From: Canibacter zhuwentaonis
GTDB lineage: Bacteria; Actinomycetota; Actinomycetes; Actinomycetales; Microbacteriaceae
NCBI RefSeq assembly: GCF_018531145.1
Contig: NZ_JAHDSZ010000012.1
Location: forward strand, 1 to 59,901
Direction of reading: 5' to 3'
Length of the DNA: 59,901 nt
Positions 23,598 to 32,700 of the stretch are shown here, in pieces (the first letter of the stretch is position 1; each line of letters starts with the position of its first letter). The position numbers and the translations under genes are program-made. A model generated the notes under the pieces. The model was not told where the DNA came from and did no database searches. It worked only from the letters and a program-made list of their open reading frames with translations.

Positions 23598-24767
23598 CTA
23601 AGCGTCAAAAAGCCGTGCGGCGGCGTGCGCATCCGCCAAAACCCGGCTCAGATTGTCGCCCGTGACCGTAACGTGCCCGACCTTGCGCCCGGGTCTGGAT
23701 GCTTTGCCGTAGCTGTGCACCTTAGCCGCGGGATACTGTGCCAGAACCTGCTGGTACTGCGACAGCATGGATCCGGCAGACGGGCCGCCGAGCACGTTTA
23801 TCATAACCGCAACGGGTGCGGTCATTGCAACCTCGCCCAGCGGGAGATTACAAACAGCGCGCAAATGCTGCTCAAACTGGCTTGTGACGCTCCCCTCGAT
23901 TGTAAAATGCCCCGAATTGTGAGGGCGCATTGCTAGCTCATTGACCAGCAGATCGCCGTTAGCGCACTCAAACATTTCAACCGCCACAACACCCACAGCA
24001 CCCGCGCCCTCGGCAATAGTTTTGCCTATTTGCGCCGCGCGCGAGCTGGTGTCGTACCCGTCGAGCACCGGCGCGGGGGCAATAACCTCTGCGCAAACAC
24101 CGTTTTTTTGCACGGTCTCAACCAGTGGCCAAACGCGCATTTCACCGTCGGGACGGCGCGCCACCAGCTGCGACACTTCGCGTTTAAAATTAACCAGCTC
24201 CTCGGCCAGCAGCGCGTCGCCGGGAGCTAACTCGCGCAGCCAGTCTGCGACCTCGACTACCCCGGTGATAACACGCACGCCCTTTCCGTCGTACCCGCCG
24301 CGCAGTGTTTTAACAACCGCTTTACCGCCGCACTCGGCGAGAAAATCAGCAAGCTCAGTCTCGTTTTTGACGGGCATCCATTTGGGGGTTGCAACTTTTA
24401 GCTCAACGAGTTTTTCACGCATTAAAAGCTTATTCTGCGCATACTGTAATGCCTGGGGCGGCGGATAAACCGCGTGTCCGCGCGCTTGTAGCTCTGTCAG
24501 AATCGTGCCCGGCACATGCTCGTGATCAAACGTTACAACATCGACGTTTGCGGCAAAATCAAGCACCGTTTGCAGGTCGCGATAGTCGCCAACGGCGTCA
24601 GCCGCGCGAGCGGCGCTCATGCCTTCAGATTCTGCCAGAACTGAGATTTCAAGCCCCAGGTGCAGTGCGGGCGGAACCATCATACGCGCAAGCTGACCCC
24701 CGCCGATCACTCCCACACGGATGCGCTGCGGGGTTTCCGTTTTATTTTTTGTTTCACATTCAATCAT
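23598..24767 (-). CDS. purK: N5-carboxyaminoimidazole ribonucleotide synthase
   Basis: ATP-grasp enzyme that carboxylates AIR to N5-CAIR. 389 residues. The N-terminal GVIGGGQLARMM is the family signature, the ATP-grasp core has KTLRGGYDGKGV, and NELAMRPHNSGHFTIEG carries the metal- and substrate-binding residues. ATG 24767 has GGAG 5-6 nt upstream and lies 8 nt inside the 3' end of the TgpA-like gene. purK therefore appears to be read through from the kinase-MoxR-DUF58 operon. Confidence 0.96.
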   Translation of the reverse strand: MIECETKNKTETPQRIRVGVIGGGQLARMMVPPALHLGLEISVLAESEGMSAARAADAVGDYRDLQTVLDFAANVDVVTFDHEHVPGTILTELQARGHAVYPPPQALQYAQNKLLMREKLVELKVATPKWMPVKNETELADFLAECGGKAVVKTLRGGYDGKGVRVITGVVEVADWLRELAPGDALLAEELVNFKREVSQLVARRPDGEMRVWPLVETVQKNGVCAEVIAPAPVLDGYDTSSRAAQIGKTIAEGAGAVGVVAVEMFECANGDLLVNELAMRPHNSGHFTIEGSVTSQFEQHLRAVCNLPLGEVAMTAPVAVMINVLGGPSAGSMLSQYQQVLAQYPAAKVHSYGKASRPGRKVGHVTVTGDNLSRVLADAHAAARLFDA

Positions 24768-27483
24768 TACTGCTCCTCTGAAATATTTTAGCGCCGCTTA
24801 AGGTGCGGGCGGGGTTTTCTTTGTGTTCTCTAAGGTTTTGGTGTGTGCTTAGCGCGCCGGACCTGCGGGACACAGCTGGCGCGCTTAACCTGCCAGATGC
24901 GCTTAATCTGCTGAGCGCGCCAGAAAAGCCAGACCTACCGAGCGCGGTTTGCCACCTTCTCCTGATTTTTTCTTGTGTGCGACTAATCATTTTTTGCGCC
25001 ATTTCAAGCAAAGAAATGATTGTGTACAGCTCTTTAATTCGCCGCACCCTGCCTAGGATACTGCGTCTGGTGGCGAGCTCTGCCGCGAGAATATCCCATA
25101 CTGCATCAGGCACTCGCGCATCAGCCCCGGTATCGGTCGGTGCAAAATTAATCAAATTAGCATGTTCAGCGAGCACTTTTGCCCCGGGAGATCCTATTAT
25201 TTCAGCGATCTTAAGGCGCGGCAGCATTAGTTGCGCGGGTGCCAAAACACGCGCGTCTAAGGCTCTGTCAACAAGCTCACGCCATGCTGCAAGCACCCTG
25301 ACGGACGCTTCGCCGCGCCGCCTAACTCGCCAGCGCAAAATCTTAATAAGCGGCACAATCAACAGCAGCAGCGCGATTGGCAGAATAACCGCCAGCACTC
25401 GCGCAATTGCCCCGAGAATAACCAGCAATTTTGCCACGAAATCGTATCTCAGATGCGGCTCTAGAGCATTTTCACCGTCCGCTCCCAGGTTCTGCGGCGG
25501 GCTTGTTTTTTGAAGCGTGTGTGCGGGAGGCAAGGTATTGAACTCGGGCAGTTTCACGCCAACCGCTGTGCTTATCGGTTTATCCTTTATTTGCGGGCTG
25601 ACATCATAGCTCAGCCACTCGCCCTGTTTGTTTTGCACCTCAACCCAGGCGGCAATATTTTCGCCGCGGCACACTCCTTCGCGACAGGCTGGCACACCCG
25701 GCACATCGGTTTTCAACCTAGCACCGACAACAACCCGCGAATCATAGCCCAGAGCGCGGGCGAGCAAAGCCGCAGCACTCGCAAACTGCTCGTCATCTCC
25801 CACCGCCGCAACAAGCTGCGCACTGGAGTTTGTGCCGCTCGCACCTGCGCCAGCGCCAGCGCTGCCCGTGCCAGTGACGCTGCCGCCATCCGAACCACCC
25901 ACACTGCCTGCGTCGACGCTGCCACCCGCACCGCTGAACTGCTGTTCTTTGCTGTTTAACCGCTCAAACATTTGCTCTATACGCGCCTGCGAATGCCCGC
26001 CCGCGGCCGACACAAACTCCAGACCGGCAACGCCATCAAGCCAGTTGCTTCTGCCTCCGTCAAGTGTTAGCGCGTGGCTTAAATATCCGCGCGAAGCAAG
26101 CCTCTTAAACAGCTGCTCTAAATCTGTTATCTCGTTGCCCAGCTGTTGCGCCATAAGCCATTTTTGCAGCTGCGGATACTCTGTCAGTGGCAGCTCATAA
26201 ACCTCCTCGGTTTTAGCCGCAGTTAGCGAATTTGTCACGGTAATTCCGACCGTGTATTCATCGCCCGGTTGCAAACTTGCCACCCGCTCATTCATCCCGC
26301 GCCCAACGGGCACAAGCAGCGCTGTGCCAAGACTCTGCGACCTGTAAAAACGGTTGTTTTCGTGACCTGCGCCCAATTTATCAAACACCGGAGCACCCGT
26401 AATCACGCCCGTGTGCGGCAACCAGTTTTGCAGATAGTCTGAGGCTATACGCACTCGCAGTTCTGCGTCGCGCCGTTCAAAATTAAACAGCCCGCCAGCA
26501 AGCCGCGTGAAGTGTGTTTTTTCTGAAACGGTGAAGTTAACCCCGTTGTACTCGTTGAAAACCGCGATCCGTAGGCGATCCGCATTTTCTGGCGCGCCCT
26601 GCACGCTAAACAGCTCAGATTTTAAACGCGCGTCTGATTTGGTATCTCTATAGCTTTTCAGCAGGTTATTGCTGTTTGCCGAGGTTATTGGGATGGTCAC
26701 GCTATCTCGTGCAACCCGGCGCTGCAGCTCCCCTGTAAGCGTGGTAATTACAAGGGTTGTCACAACCGTAATTGCGACGATTGTAAAACCGCCCGTGAGT
26801 ACTCCGCGCACAATTCTAGTGGATCCGCCAAGCGCTATTGCGCGCCCGTACGCTAGTGCCTGGCGACGCTCGCGAGTGCTGAAAAACCAGACCCAGATAA
26901 CAGCCACAAGCGCGGTTGCGCCCCAGATCGCGCTCTCATACGGAGCTTTTATATGCACTCCGAAAATTTGCGCGGCATCGCTCACCCGACTGCTTCCAAA
27001 CACCGCACTAAACAGCACCGGTGGCGCAAACCAGAGCGCCGCCCAGTGTTGCTTAGCGCGGCGCGCGATAAAAGTTAACGCATATCCCAAAGCCGCAACA
27101 AACACCGTTACCGCGTATGGAATTAGCACCGTTTGGTAGTCGCCTGCGGGTAGGTCGATGGTTAAAAGTTTTTTCCACCCGGTTACAACGGCGCTTAAAC
27201 CATCCAGAATATGCACTAAAGACCCGGGCAGCCGCTCCACAACCTGCGGCACAGCAAGCGGAATTACAACCGCAACAAAAAACGTGAAAAAAAGTCCAAC
27301 TAATAACAGGCGAGATATTTTCTGTGCTTTTAGCAGCGCGCAGAGCACTAACGTTACGGTTGTGATCACAGCCGCAAGCGGGATTATTCGCCAGTTTGCA
27401 TATAGCGGGGCACAGGCGAAAATCGCGCTAAAAATTATTACGAGCCCACCCGCCGCAAACAGTAAATATTCTTTTCGACTCAT
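24760..27483 (-). CDS. TgpA-like membrane protein with degenerate transglutaminase domain
   Basis: 907 residues. About six N-terminal helices (DUF3488/TgpA_N type) lead to a long outside region with a transglutaminase-core fold near 560-640, then a C-terminal helix (LAVILPIALLLLIVPLIKI) and a cytosolic tail. In active members Cys, His and Asp form the triad. Here the Cys position reads VGDDEQFASAAALLARALG with no Cys, and the usual H-x-W is AAW (ENIAAWVEV), while the Asp (YDVSP) is kept. The domain is thus predicted not to hydrolyse or cross-link but may bind peptide or wall material. A Gly/Ser/Ala low-complexity linker precedes it (DNA about 25820-25940). The ATGA overlap with DUF58 shows coupling. 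The MoxR-DUF58-TgpA trio recurs widely in bacteria with no settled function. Confidence 0.88.
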   Translation of the reverse strand: MSRKEYLLFAAGGLVIIFSAIFACAPLYANWRIIPLAAVITTVTLVLCALLKAQKISRLLLVGLFFTFFVAVVIPLAVPQVVERLPGSLVHILDGLSAVVTGWKKLLTIDLPAGDYQTVLIPYAVTVFVAALGYALTFIARRAKQHWAALWFAPPVLFSAVFGSSRVSDAAQIFGVHIKAPYESAIWGATALVAVIWVWFFSTRERRQALAYGRAIALGGSTRIVRGVLTGGFTIVAITVVTTLVITTLTGELQRRVARDSVTIPITSANSNNLLKSYRDTKSDARLKSELFSVQGAPENADRLRIAVFNEYNGVNFTVSEKTHFTRLAGGLFNFERRDAELRVRIASDYLQNWLPHTGVITGAPVFDKLGAGHENNRFYRSQSLGTALLVPVGRGMNERVASLQPGDEYTVGITVTNSLTAAKTEEVYELPLTEYPQLQKWLMAQQLGNEITDLEQLFKRLASRGYLSHALTLDGGRSNWLDGVAGLEFVSAAGGHSQARIEQMFERLNSKEQQFSGAGGSVDAGSVGGSDGGSVTGTGSAGAGAGASGTNSSAQLVAAVGDDEQFASAAALLARALGYDSRVVVGARLKTDVPGVPACREGVCRGENIAAWVEVQNKQGEWLSYDVSPQIKDKPISTAVGVKLPEFNTLPPAHTLQKTSPPQNLGADGENALEPHLRYDFVAKLLVILGAIARVLAVILPIALLLLIVPLIKILRWRVRRRGEASVRVLAAWRELVDRALDARVLAPAQLMLPRLKIAEIIGSPGAKVLAEHANLINFAPTDTGADARVPDAVWDILAAELATRRSILGRVRRIKELYTIISLLEMAQKMISRTQEKIRRRWQTALGRSGFSGALSRLSASGRLSAPAVSRRSGALSTHQNLREHKENPARTLSGAKIFQRSSND

Positions 27484-28757
27484 GCCGGCCCGCCAAAATA
27501 CGTGAGCATATCTGTCAGCTCGCCGATCGTGATAACAGCCCTGCCGCGCAAGCGCTGTGCAGCTGTATCCTCCTGCGCCGCTGCGCGCACCACGCTCATA
27601 TTTGCAGAATTAACCGCCAGCGGCGCAAGCTCACGCAATAAAACGGCGTTTCCCATCCCCGCAGTGCCCGTTACATAAACGGTTGTTGTAAAATCTTTAT
27701 TAAGCGCCTGCGCCATATTTTGAGCCACCAACCGCAAATTGGCGGGCTGCGCACTCGGGTACAGCCCGCACAGCTCATCAAGCAGTGTTTCGCCCGTGTC
27801 GTACTGCAGAATCCGATATCCGCCGCGCGCTGCGCCGCCGACCACCGCAAAAACAGCGCCGCGCATCTCTTTTGCGCTCGCCACAGCAATTGACGCAATG
27901 GCGCTTAAAGCGAGCTCGAAATCATCCGCATCCGTGTACGAACCTGCGGTAATATCAAGCACAAAAAGCGTTTTTGCGCTCTGCGTCTGTGTAAACTGCT
28001 TAACCTTTAATTTGCCCGTGCGCGCGGTCGATCGCCAGTCTAAGTGCCGCTGCTGATCCCCGGGCTGATAGTCACGAATTGCGTGAAACGCGAAATCAGA
28101 ATCCGTGAGCTTGCTGCCGTTAACCCCCTCAAGGTTTGGCACAAACCCAACAGACGCGAGATTCAAAGGCACGGTTTCCGGATGCACAAAAATGGTCTGC
28201 CCAATGTGCCACACGGTTTCACGCTTAAACAACCCGAGCGGATCGCTCCGCATAATCTTCAAAGGCCCCACGTTAAGCACCCCGCGCGGCAAACTGCGCA
28301 GCTCCAGGGGCAGCAGAGCTGCCGCCGAGCTTGCCAGTGCAGGGGCGGTGTATTTCAGAATCGCACTCCCGGCGGTAAGCTCCAACTCGGTTGCTGGCTG
28401 CGCACGTTTTGCGGAGTTTAGAAGCCTTAAGTTGCCGCTTAGGTTGCTTCCCGCAACCGTGCGAGAGCGCCCAAAAAATAGCTCAGGAGTGTAGTCGCGC
28501 CCACCCAACAGAAAGGGCAGCGCAATAATCAAAACGGTTGCGCAGGCGAGCATAATAAAAAACGCCTCTTGCCAGCCACCAAACACAACCGCAAAAAAAC
28601 AGATTCCAAACAAAATAATAATGGTCCACCCGAGAGCGGTCACGGTTTCCACAATAAACCGGAGCAGCACCCGCCATTTAAGCGTGCGAGACCCTGTCGC
28701 ACCATCCGCCGGTGCGACACGCTCAGGAAGCTGCTGCGCAAACTGCGAATCTGCCAT
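27480..28757 (-). CDS. DUF58 domain protein
   Basis: 425 residues. Two N-terminal helices (about 35-85) are followed by an Ig-like region and the DUF58 domain, whose signature is DFAFHAIRDYQPGDQQRHLDWRSTAR-type sequence ending in KVKQF, and then a VWA-like core (TLFVLDITAGS). DUF58 proteins are almost always encoded after a MoxR ATPase. The VWA-like part is thought to be a MoxR client or adaptor. The stop overlaps the TgpA-like start (ATGA), and 5 bp separate it from moxR. Confidence 0.92.
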   Translation of the reverse strand: MADSQFAQQLPERVAPADGATGSRTLKWRVLLRFIVETVTALGWTIIILFGICFFAVVFGGWQEAFFIMLACATVLIIALPFLLGGRDYTPELFFGRSRTVAGSNLSGNLRLLNSAKRAQPATELELTAGSAILKYTAPALASSAAALLPLELRSLPRGVLNVGPLKIMRSDPLGLFKRETVWHIGQTIFVHPETVPLNLASVGFVPNLEGVNGSKLTDSDFAFHAIRDYQPGDQQRHLDWRSTARTGKLKVKQFTQTQSAKTLFVLDITAGSYTDADDFELALSAIASIAVASAKEMRGAVFAVVGGAARGGYRILQYDTGETLLDELCGLYPSAQPANLRLVAQNMAQALNKDFTTTVYVTGTAGMGNAVLLRELAPLAVNSANMSVVRAAAQEDTAAQRLRGRAVITIGELTDMLTYFGGPA

Positions 28758-28762
28758 TATCG

Positions 28763-29752
28763 CTACTGTCTGCCACCCTGCCGCACTGAAGTCTCGGTTG
28801 GTGCTGCCGTATTTCGCAAAATCTCCTGCACCACCTGCGCGGTTGAAATCCCATTATAAACCGCATCCGCCGATAAAATTAGGCGGTGCGCTAAAACACT
28901 CTGTGCGAGTTCTGAAACGTCTTCGGGTAAAACGTAATTTCTGCCGCGGATCAGCGCCCACGCGCGCGCTAAGCTCAGCAGCGCAATACCGGCGCGCACA
29001 CTAGCTCCGGAAGCAAGCTCAACAACCGTTCTGGTTGAAATAATTATCCGCTGCACATAGTCGATAACCGGGGCACTAACGTAAATGTTTGAGGCCAATT
29101 CGCTAATTGCCGCAAGGTGTTTCGCCGATAGCACCGGCTGTTTTATTTCTGGCACGCCGTGACCTGCGAGGATCTGGGTGAGCGCAATTTCATCGGGAAA
29201 TCCGATAGATGTTTTCACCATAAACCTATCGAGCTGCGCCTCAGGAAGTTCGTATGTGCCGGCCTGTTCAACCGGGTTTTGTGTTGCCACAACCATAAAC
29301 GGGGCTTTTAGCCGGTACTGTTTATTATCGACAGTAACCTGTTTTTCTTGCATTGCTTCAAGCAGTGCCGCCTGTGTTTTAGGGCTGGCCCTGTTTATTT
29401 CATCAGCTAAAACAATGTTCGCAAAAATCGGTCCGGGGTGAAACTCAAAAGAGTTTTTCACCTGGTTGTAAACGCTCGACCCTGTAATATCACCGGGCAA
29501 CAAATCGGGGGTAAACTGAATTCGCGAGCTCTCCGCCTCAACTACCTGCGCCACTGCGCGAGCCAAAAGGGTTTTACCCGTGCCAGGCGTGTCTTCAAGC
29601 AGTAAGTGCCCGCCCGCAACAAGAGTTGCAAGCGCAAGCTCTACTGTGTACCGTTTGCCGAGCAACATCTGTGAAACCGCGTCAGCGGCGGTTGTCAGGT
29701 ATCCGCTCGCAGCAGCTGCCTGATCCGCTGAAACCATGCTGTTTATTTGCAT
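28763..29752 (-). CDS. MoxR-family AAA+ ATPase
   Basis: 329-residue cytosolic chaperone-like ATPase with Walker A DTPGTGKT, Walker B VLADEINRASP, sensor VVATQNPVEQ and the MoxR motif GTYELPEAQLDRFM. MoxR proteins typically act on VWA-containing partners such as the DUF58 protein encoded next. It lies between the giant Ig-like protein and DUF58 genes on one strand, and the AGGG ribosome site is about 10 nt before ATG 29752. It may drive assembly or maturation of the envelope proteins in this locus (inference). Confidence 0.95.
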   Translation of the reverse strand: MQINSMVSADQAAAASGYLTTAADAVSQMLLGKRYTVELALATLVAGGHLLLEDTPGTGKTLLARAVAQVVEAESSRIQFTPDLLPGDITGSSVYNQVKNSFEFHPGPIFANIVLADEINRASPKTQAALLEAMQEKQVTVDNKQYRLKAPFMVVATQNPVEQAGTYELPEAQLDRFMVKTSIGFPDEIALTQILAGHGVPEIKQPVLSAKHLAAISELASNIYVSAPVIDYVQRIIISTRTVVELASGASVRAGIALLSLARAWALIRGRNYVLPEDVSELAQSVLAHRLILSADAVYNGISTAQVVQEILRNTAAPTETSVRQGGRQ

Positions 29753-29771
29753 AGGTTATTTTCCCTCCGAA

Positions 29772-32700
29772 TTACCCTGTTTTAACACTTGTGACAATAG
29801 GCTCTGTGAAACCCGCAACGCTGATTGTCACGAATCCGTCATCGTTTTTGCCGTAGCTAACCGTTGCGCCGCCAGTTTTCAATTCGGTAATATGATCCGC
29901 CAGCTCCTCAGGAGTGGCGACCTGCTGCACGTCACTGTCAATTACAATTGAAACAGGGGCTGCGCCCACGTTTTCACCCCTGGCAGCAACTGCAACCGCC
30001 TCGGATTTTCTGCCAGCAAACTCTCTAATCGCGGTAATTTGCGGTTTACGAGTGTCCGCCTCTAGCTTAAAACTGCTGTGCTCTACCCCGTTAATAATAT
30101 AGCTGACCTTGCCCTCACCTGTTGGCTGCGGCTCAGCAATAACCCGCGCACTGAACCTGCGCCCGCTGTTGTCGTCCGCCGTTAAAGGTGATATTTGGTA
30201 GCTCAGACCGGTTGGAGTCGGCACTTTGCCGACGATAAACTGTTGCGGATCACTCTGTGCGATGCCCCATTTGTTTTTAACGCACCCCACAACGCTTATT
30301 GAGGATCCGGCATCTCCCGGCACAGTCAACTCGGCAGAAGGCTCGCTGGGCACGCAAACGCCAGATGTGCTAACGCCGTAAAACGTGCTCTCGTCCACGC
30401 CGCCGCGCGCTGTTATTTTAACCCGTACCGTGTTTTCAGACTCGTCTCTATCAAGCTGCTGCACCTGCACAAGATGTGGCGCTGTGCTAACTCGCACGAT
30501 TTTAATAATGGGCTCACTCTCCTGCTGCCCAAACACTGGAGGCGGTGCAAACTTACTAACGGGGTGTAGCCTAACCTCGTGCTCACCCTCGCGCAGCTGC
30601 AGTAAAATCTTGTTTGTTGCGCCGCCGTGCCGCTGCGCTCTGCCCCTGTCTACGCTCACGTCGTAGCCGACAATATCAGCGCTACCACCGAGAAGCTGCA
30701 GCTCTAAATCACCAAACTCTGAGGTTGCGCTAGTTTGGGTTATTTTCACCTGGGGAGTCTGTGGCTGTTCAAACGCCCACCCCACAACCTGGGCCGATCT
30801 GGCAGACTCACCAACCTCGTTTACCGCGATCGCAGCAAAACTGTGCTCTTGTCCGGTTACAAGACCTGTTACCCGGCACTCATAGACCAGCGCGTTACGC
30901 TGCGCACACGTTACTTGACCAGCACTTTCGCTATACAGTTTCACCTCTGACACGGGCGGATAACTCTGCTCGTTGTTAATCGTAACGTTAAAAACTGCGC
31001 TGTTAGCGGTGTAAGCGGTTTGCACAACGGTTACAGGGGGCTTCGGAACCCCTTTTAAGTCAAGCTCAATTGCGCCCGAGCCCAACCGGTTTTGCGCGTC
31101 ACTCACAATAAAACCAGCGCTGCACCTAAGACCTGCGGTTTTATCTTTAGGCTCAAAAATAATTCTGTTAGCAAGCTGCCTAAAATTACCTGCAGTCGCG
31201 CAGTTGCCGCTCTCAACGCGCTGCAGTTTCAACCCTGCTCCGCGGCTGCCAGCAAAAGGATCAAACTCACCGGGAACACCGATCGCAAGCGCGGCGCACT
31301 CAGCGTTAGTTATGCACCGCATTTGCACGATTCCGCCGCGCGGGGCAAGCTCACTAACCTGTCCTATTTTCACAACCAGGGGCGCTTGCAACTGCCCCGC
31401 GCTCACCGGTAGCGCAACTTTTGAGCCGGATACCGCATCCGCCGCAATATCTAGCTGTAGAATGTGCCCCTGCAGGCTAGTGCGCACACTCTGCGTGTCA
31501 GCGCCAACTCTAAACTGCAGGGCGGAACTGTCTCCAACACTTCCTCCCAGCCAGCGCACCATATCTGTGAGGTTTATTGTTTTTACACTCCCCGGTTGCG
31601 CGGTAACGTGCATTTCACGCAGCTCAGGAACGGGCTGTTTGGGCACAACATTAATTTTTATTGCGAGTTTAGTGTATGTTGTTTGCCCGGCAACTCGCGC
31701 CTCAATAACGCAAACATCATGCCACGGCGCGCCACTGCCAGCGGTATACATAACCTGCCCGTTTTTAATTTCGCAGCGTGATCCCGCGCGCAAAGTGCGC
31801 GACACTCTGTCAACAAACTGCAGCGTATCTCCCGGAGATGTTTCAATAATATCCTCAAGTGCCTGCGTCACGGTTTCATTCTCAGCCGCCGATAAACCTT
31901 CAAAACTATTTCTCAGCGTTAGCCTCAGGTCATCAAGCGGCGGCACGAACATAAACCCGTAGCTCACAACATCCTGCCCCGCGCTGTCTTTGCCCGCGAG
32001 CTTAAACACAACCTGATCCCCAGCAGGATTATAACTACCCCTAATAAAGTGCCCCTCAACACTGTATTTAGCGGCGTTATCACCAACAAGACTCAGCTCT
32101 AAGCCCGCGGTATTACCACTCAGCCAGCGCACTTTACCCGCAACAACATTAATTCCCGCACGCTCCAGCTGGGTGCGCTCGCTAACGCTCAAAACAGTGT
32201 CGTAAACGGTTGCGGGCTGCGGCTGCACACGCCCCGTTGTTTGCACCGTCAAAAGCCCCTCACTGCTACTCCCGGTGAGCCTAGAGCGCACCTCATAGCG
32301 GTAAACAGTTGTCGCCGCGTGCGCCAGGGTTTTAACAGTGACCTTACCAGCCTCAAGCTCTGAGGTGTCAAGCAGCGCCCGCATTTTTTTGTATTCCGGG
32401 TGCGAATCACCTCCGGGCAGCTGCGGCTCAATACTGACAAGCTCCAACACGCCACCGCTCGGATCGCTGTCATTATCAAGCGGATACAACGCAACCGCGT
32501 TTTCCACACCCTCAGCTACCCGCACATAATCGTTATACACAATCGGCGCTGTTGCCGCCTCGGCAACAACAAAAACCTGCAAATTCGCCGTGCCGCTACC
32601 CCCAAAAGCATCGCGCACCGTATATCCCAGGTTATAAACACCCGGTTCAACAGTGCTCGACGTGGCAACCCTAATGCCGCGCGCAGTCACAAAGGCGGTA

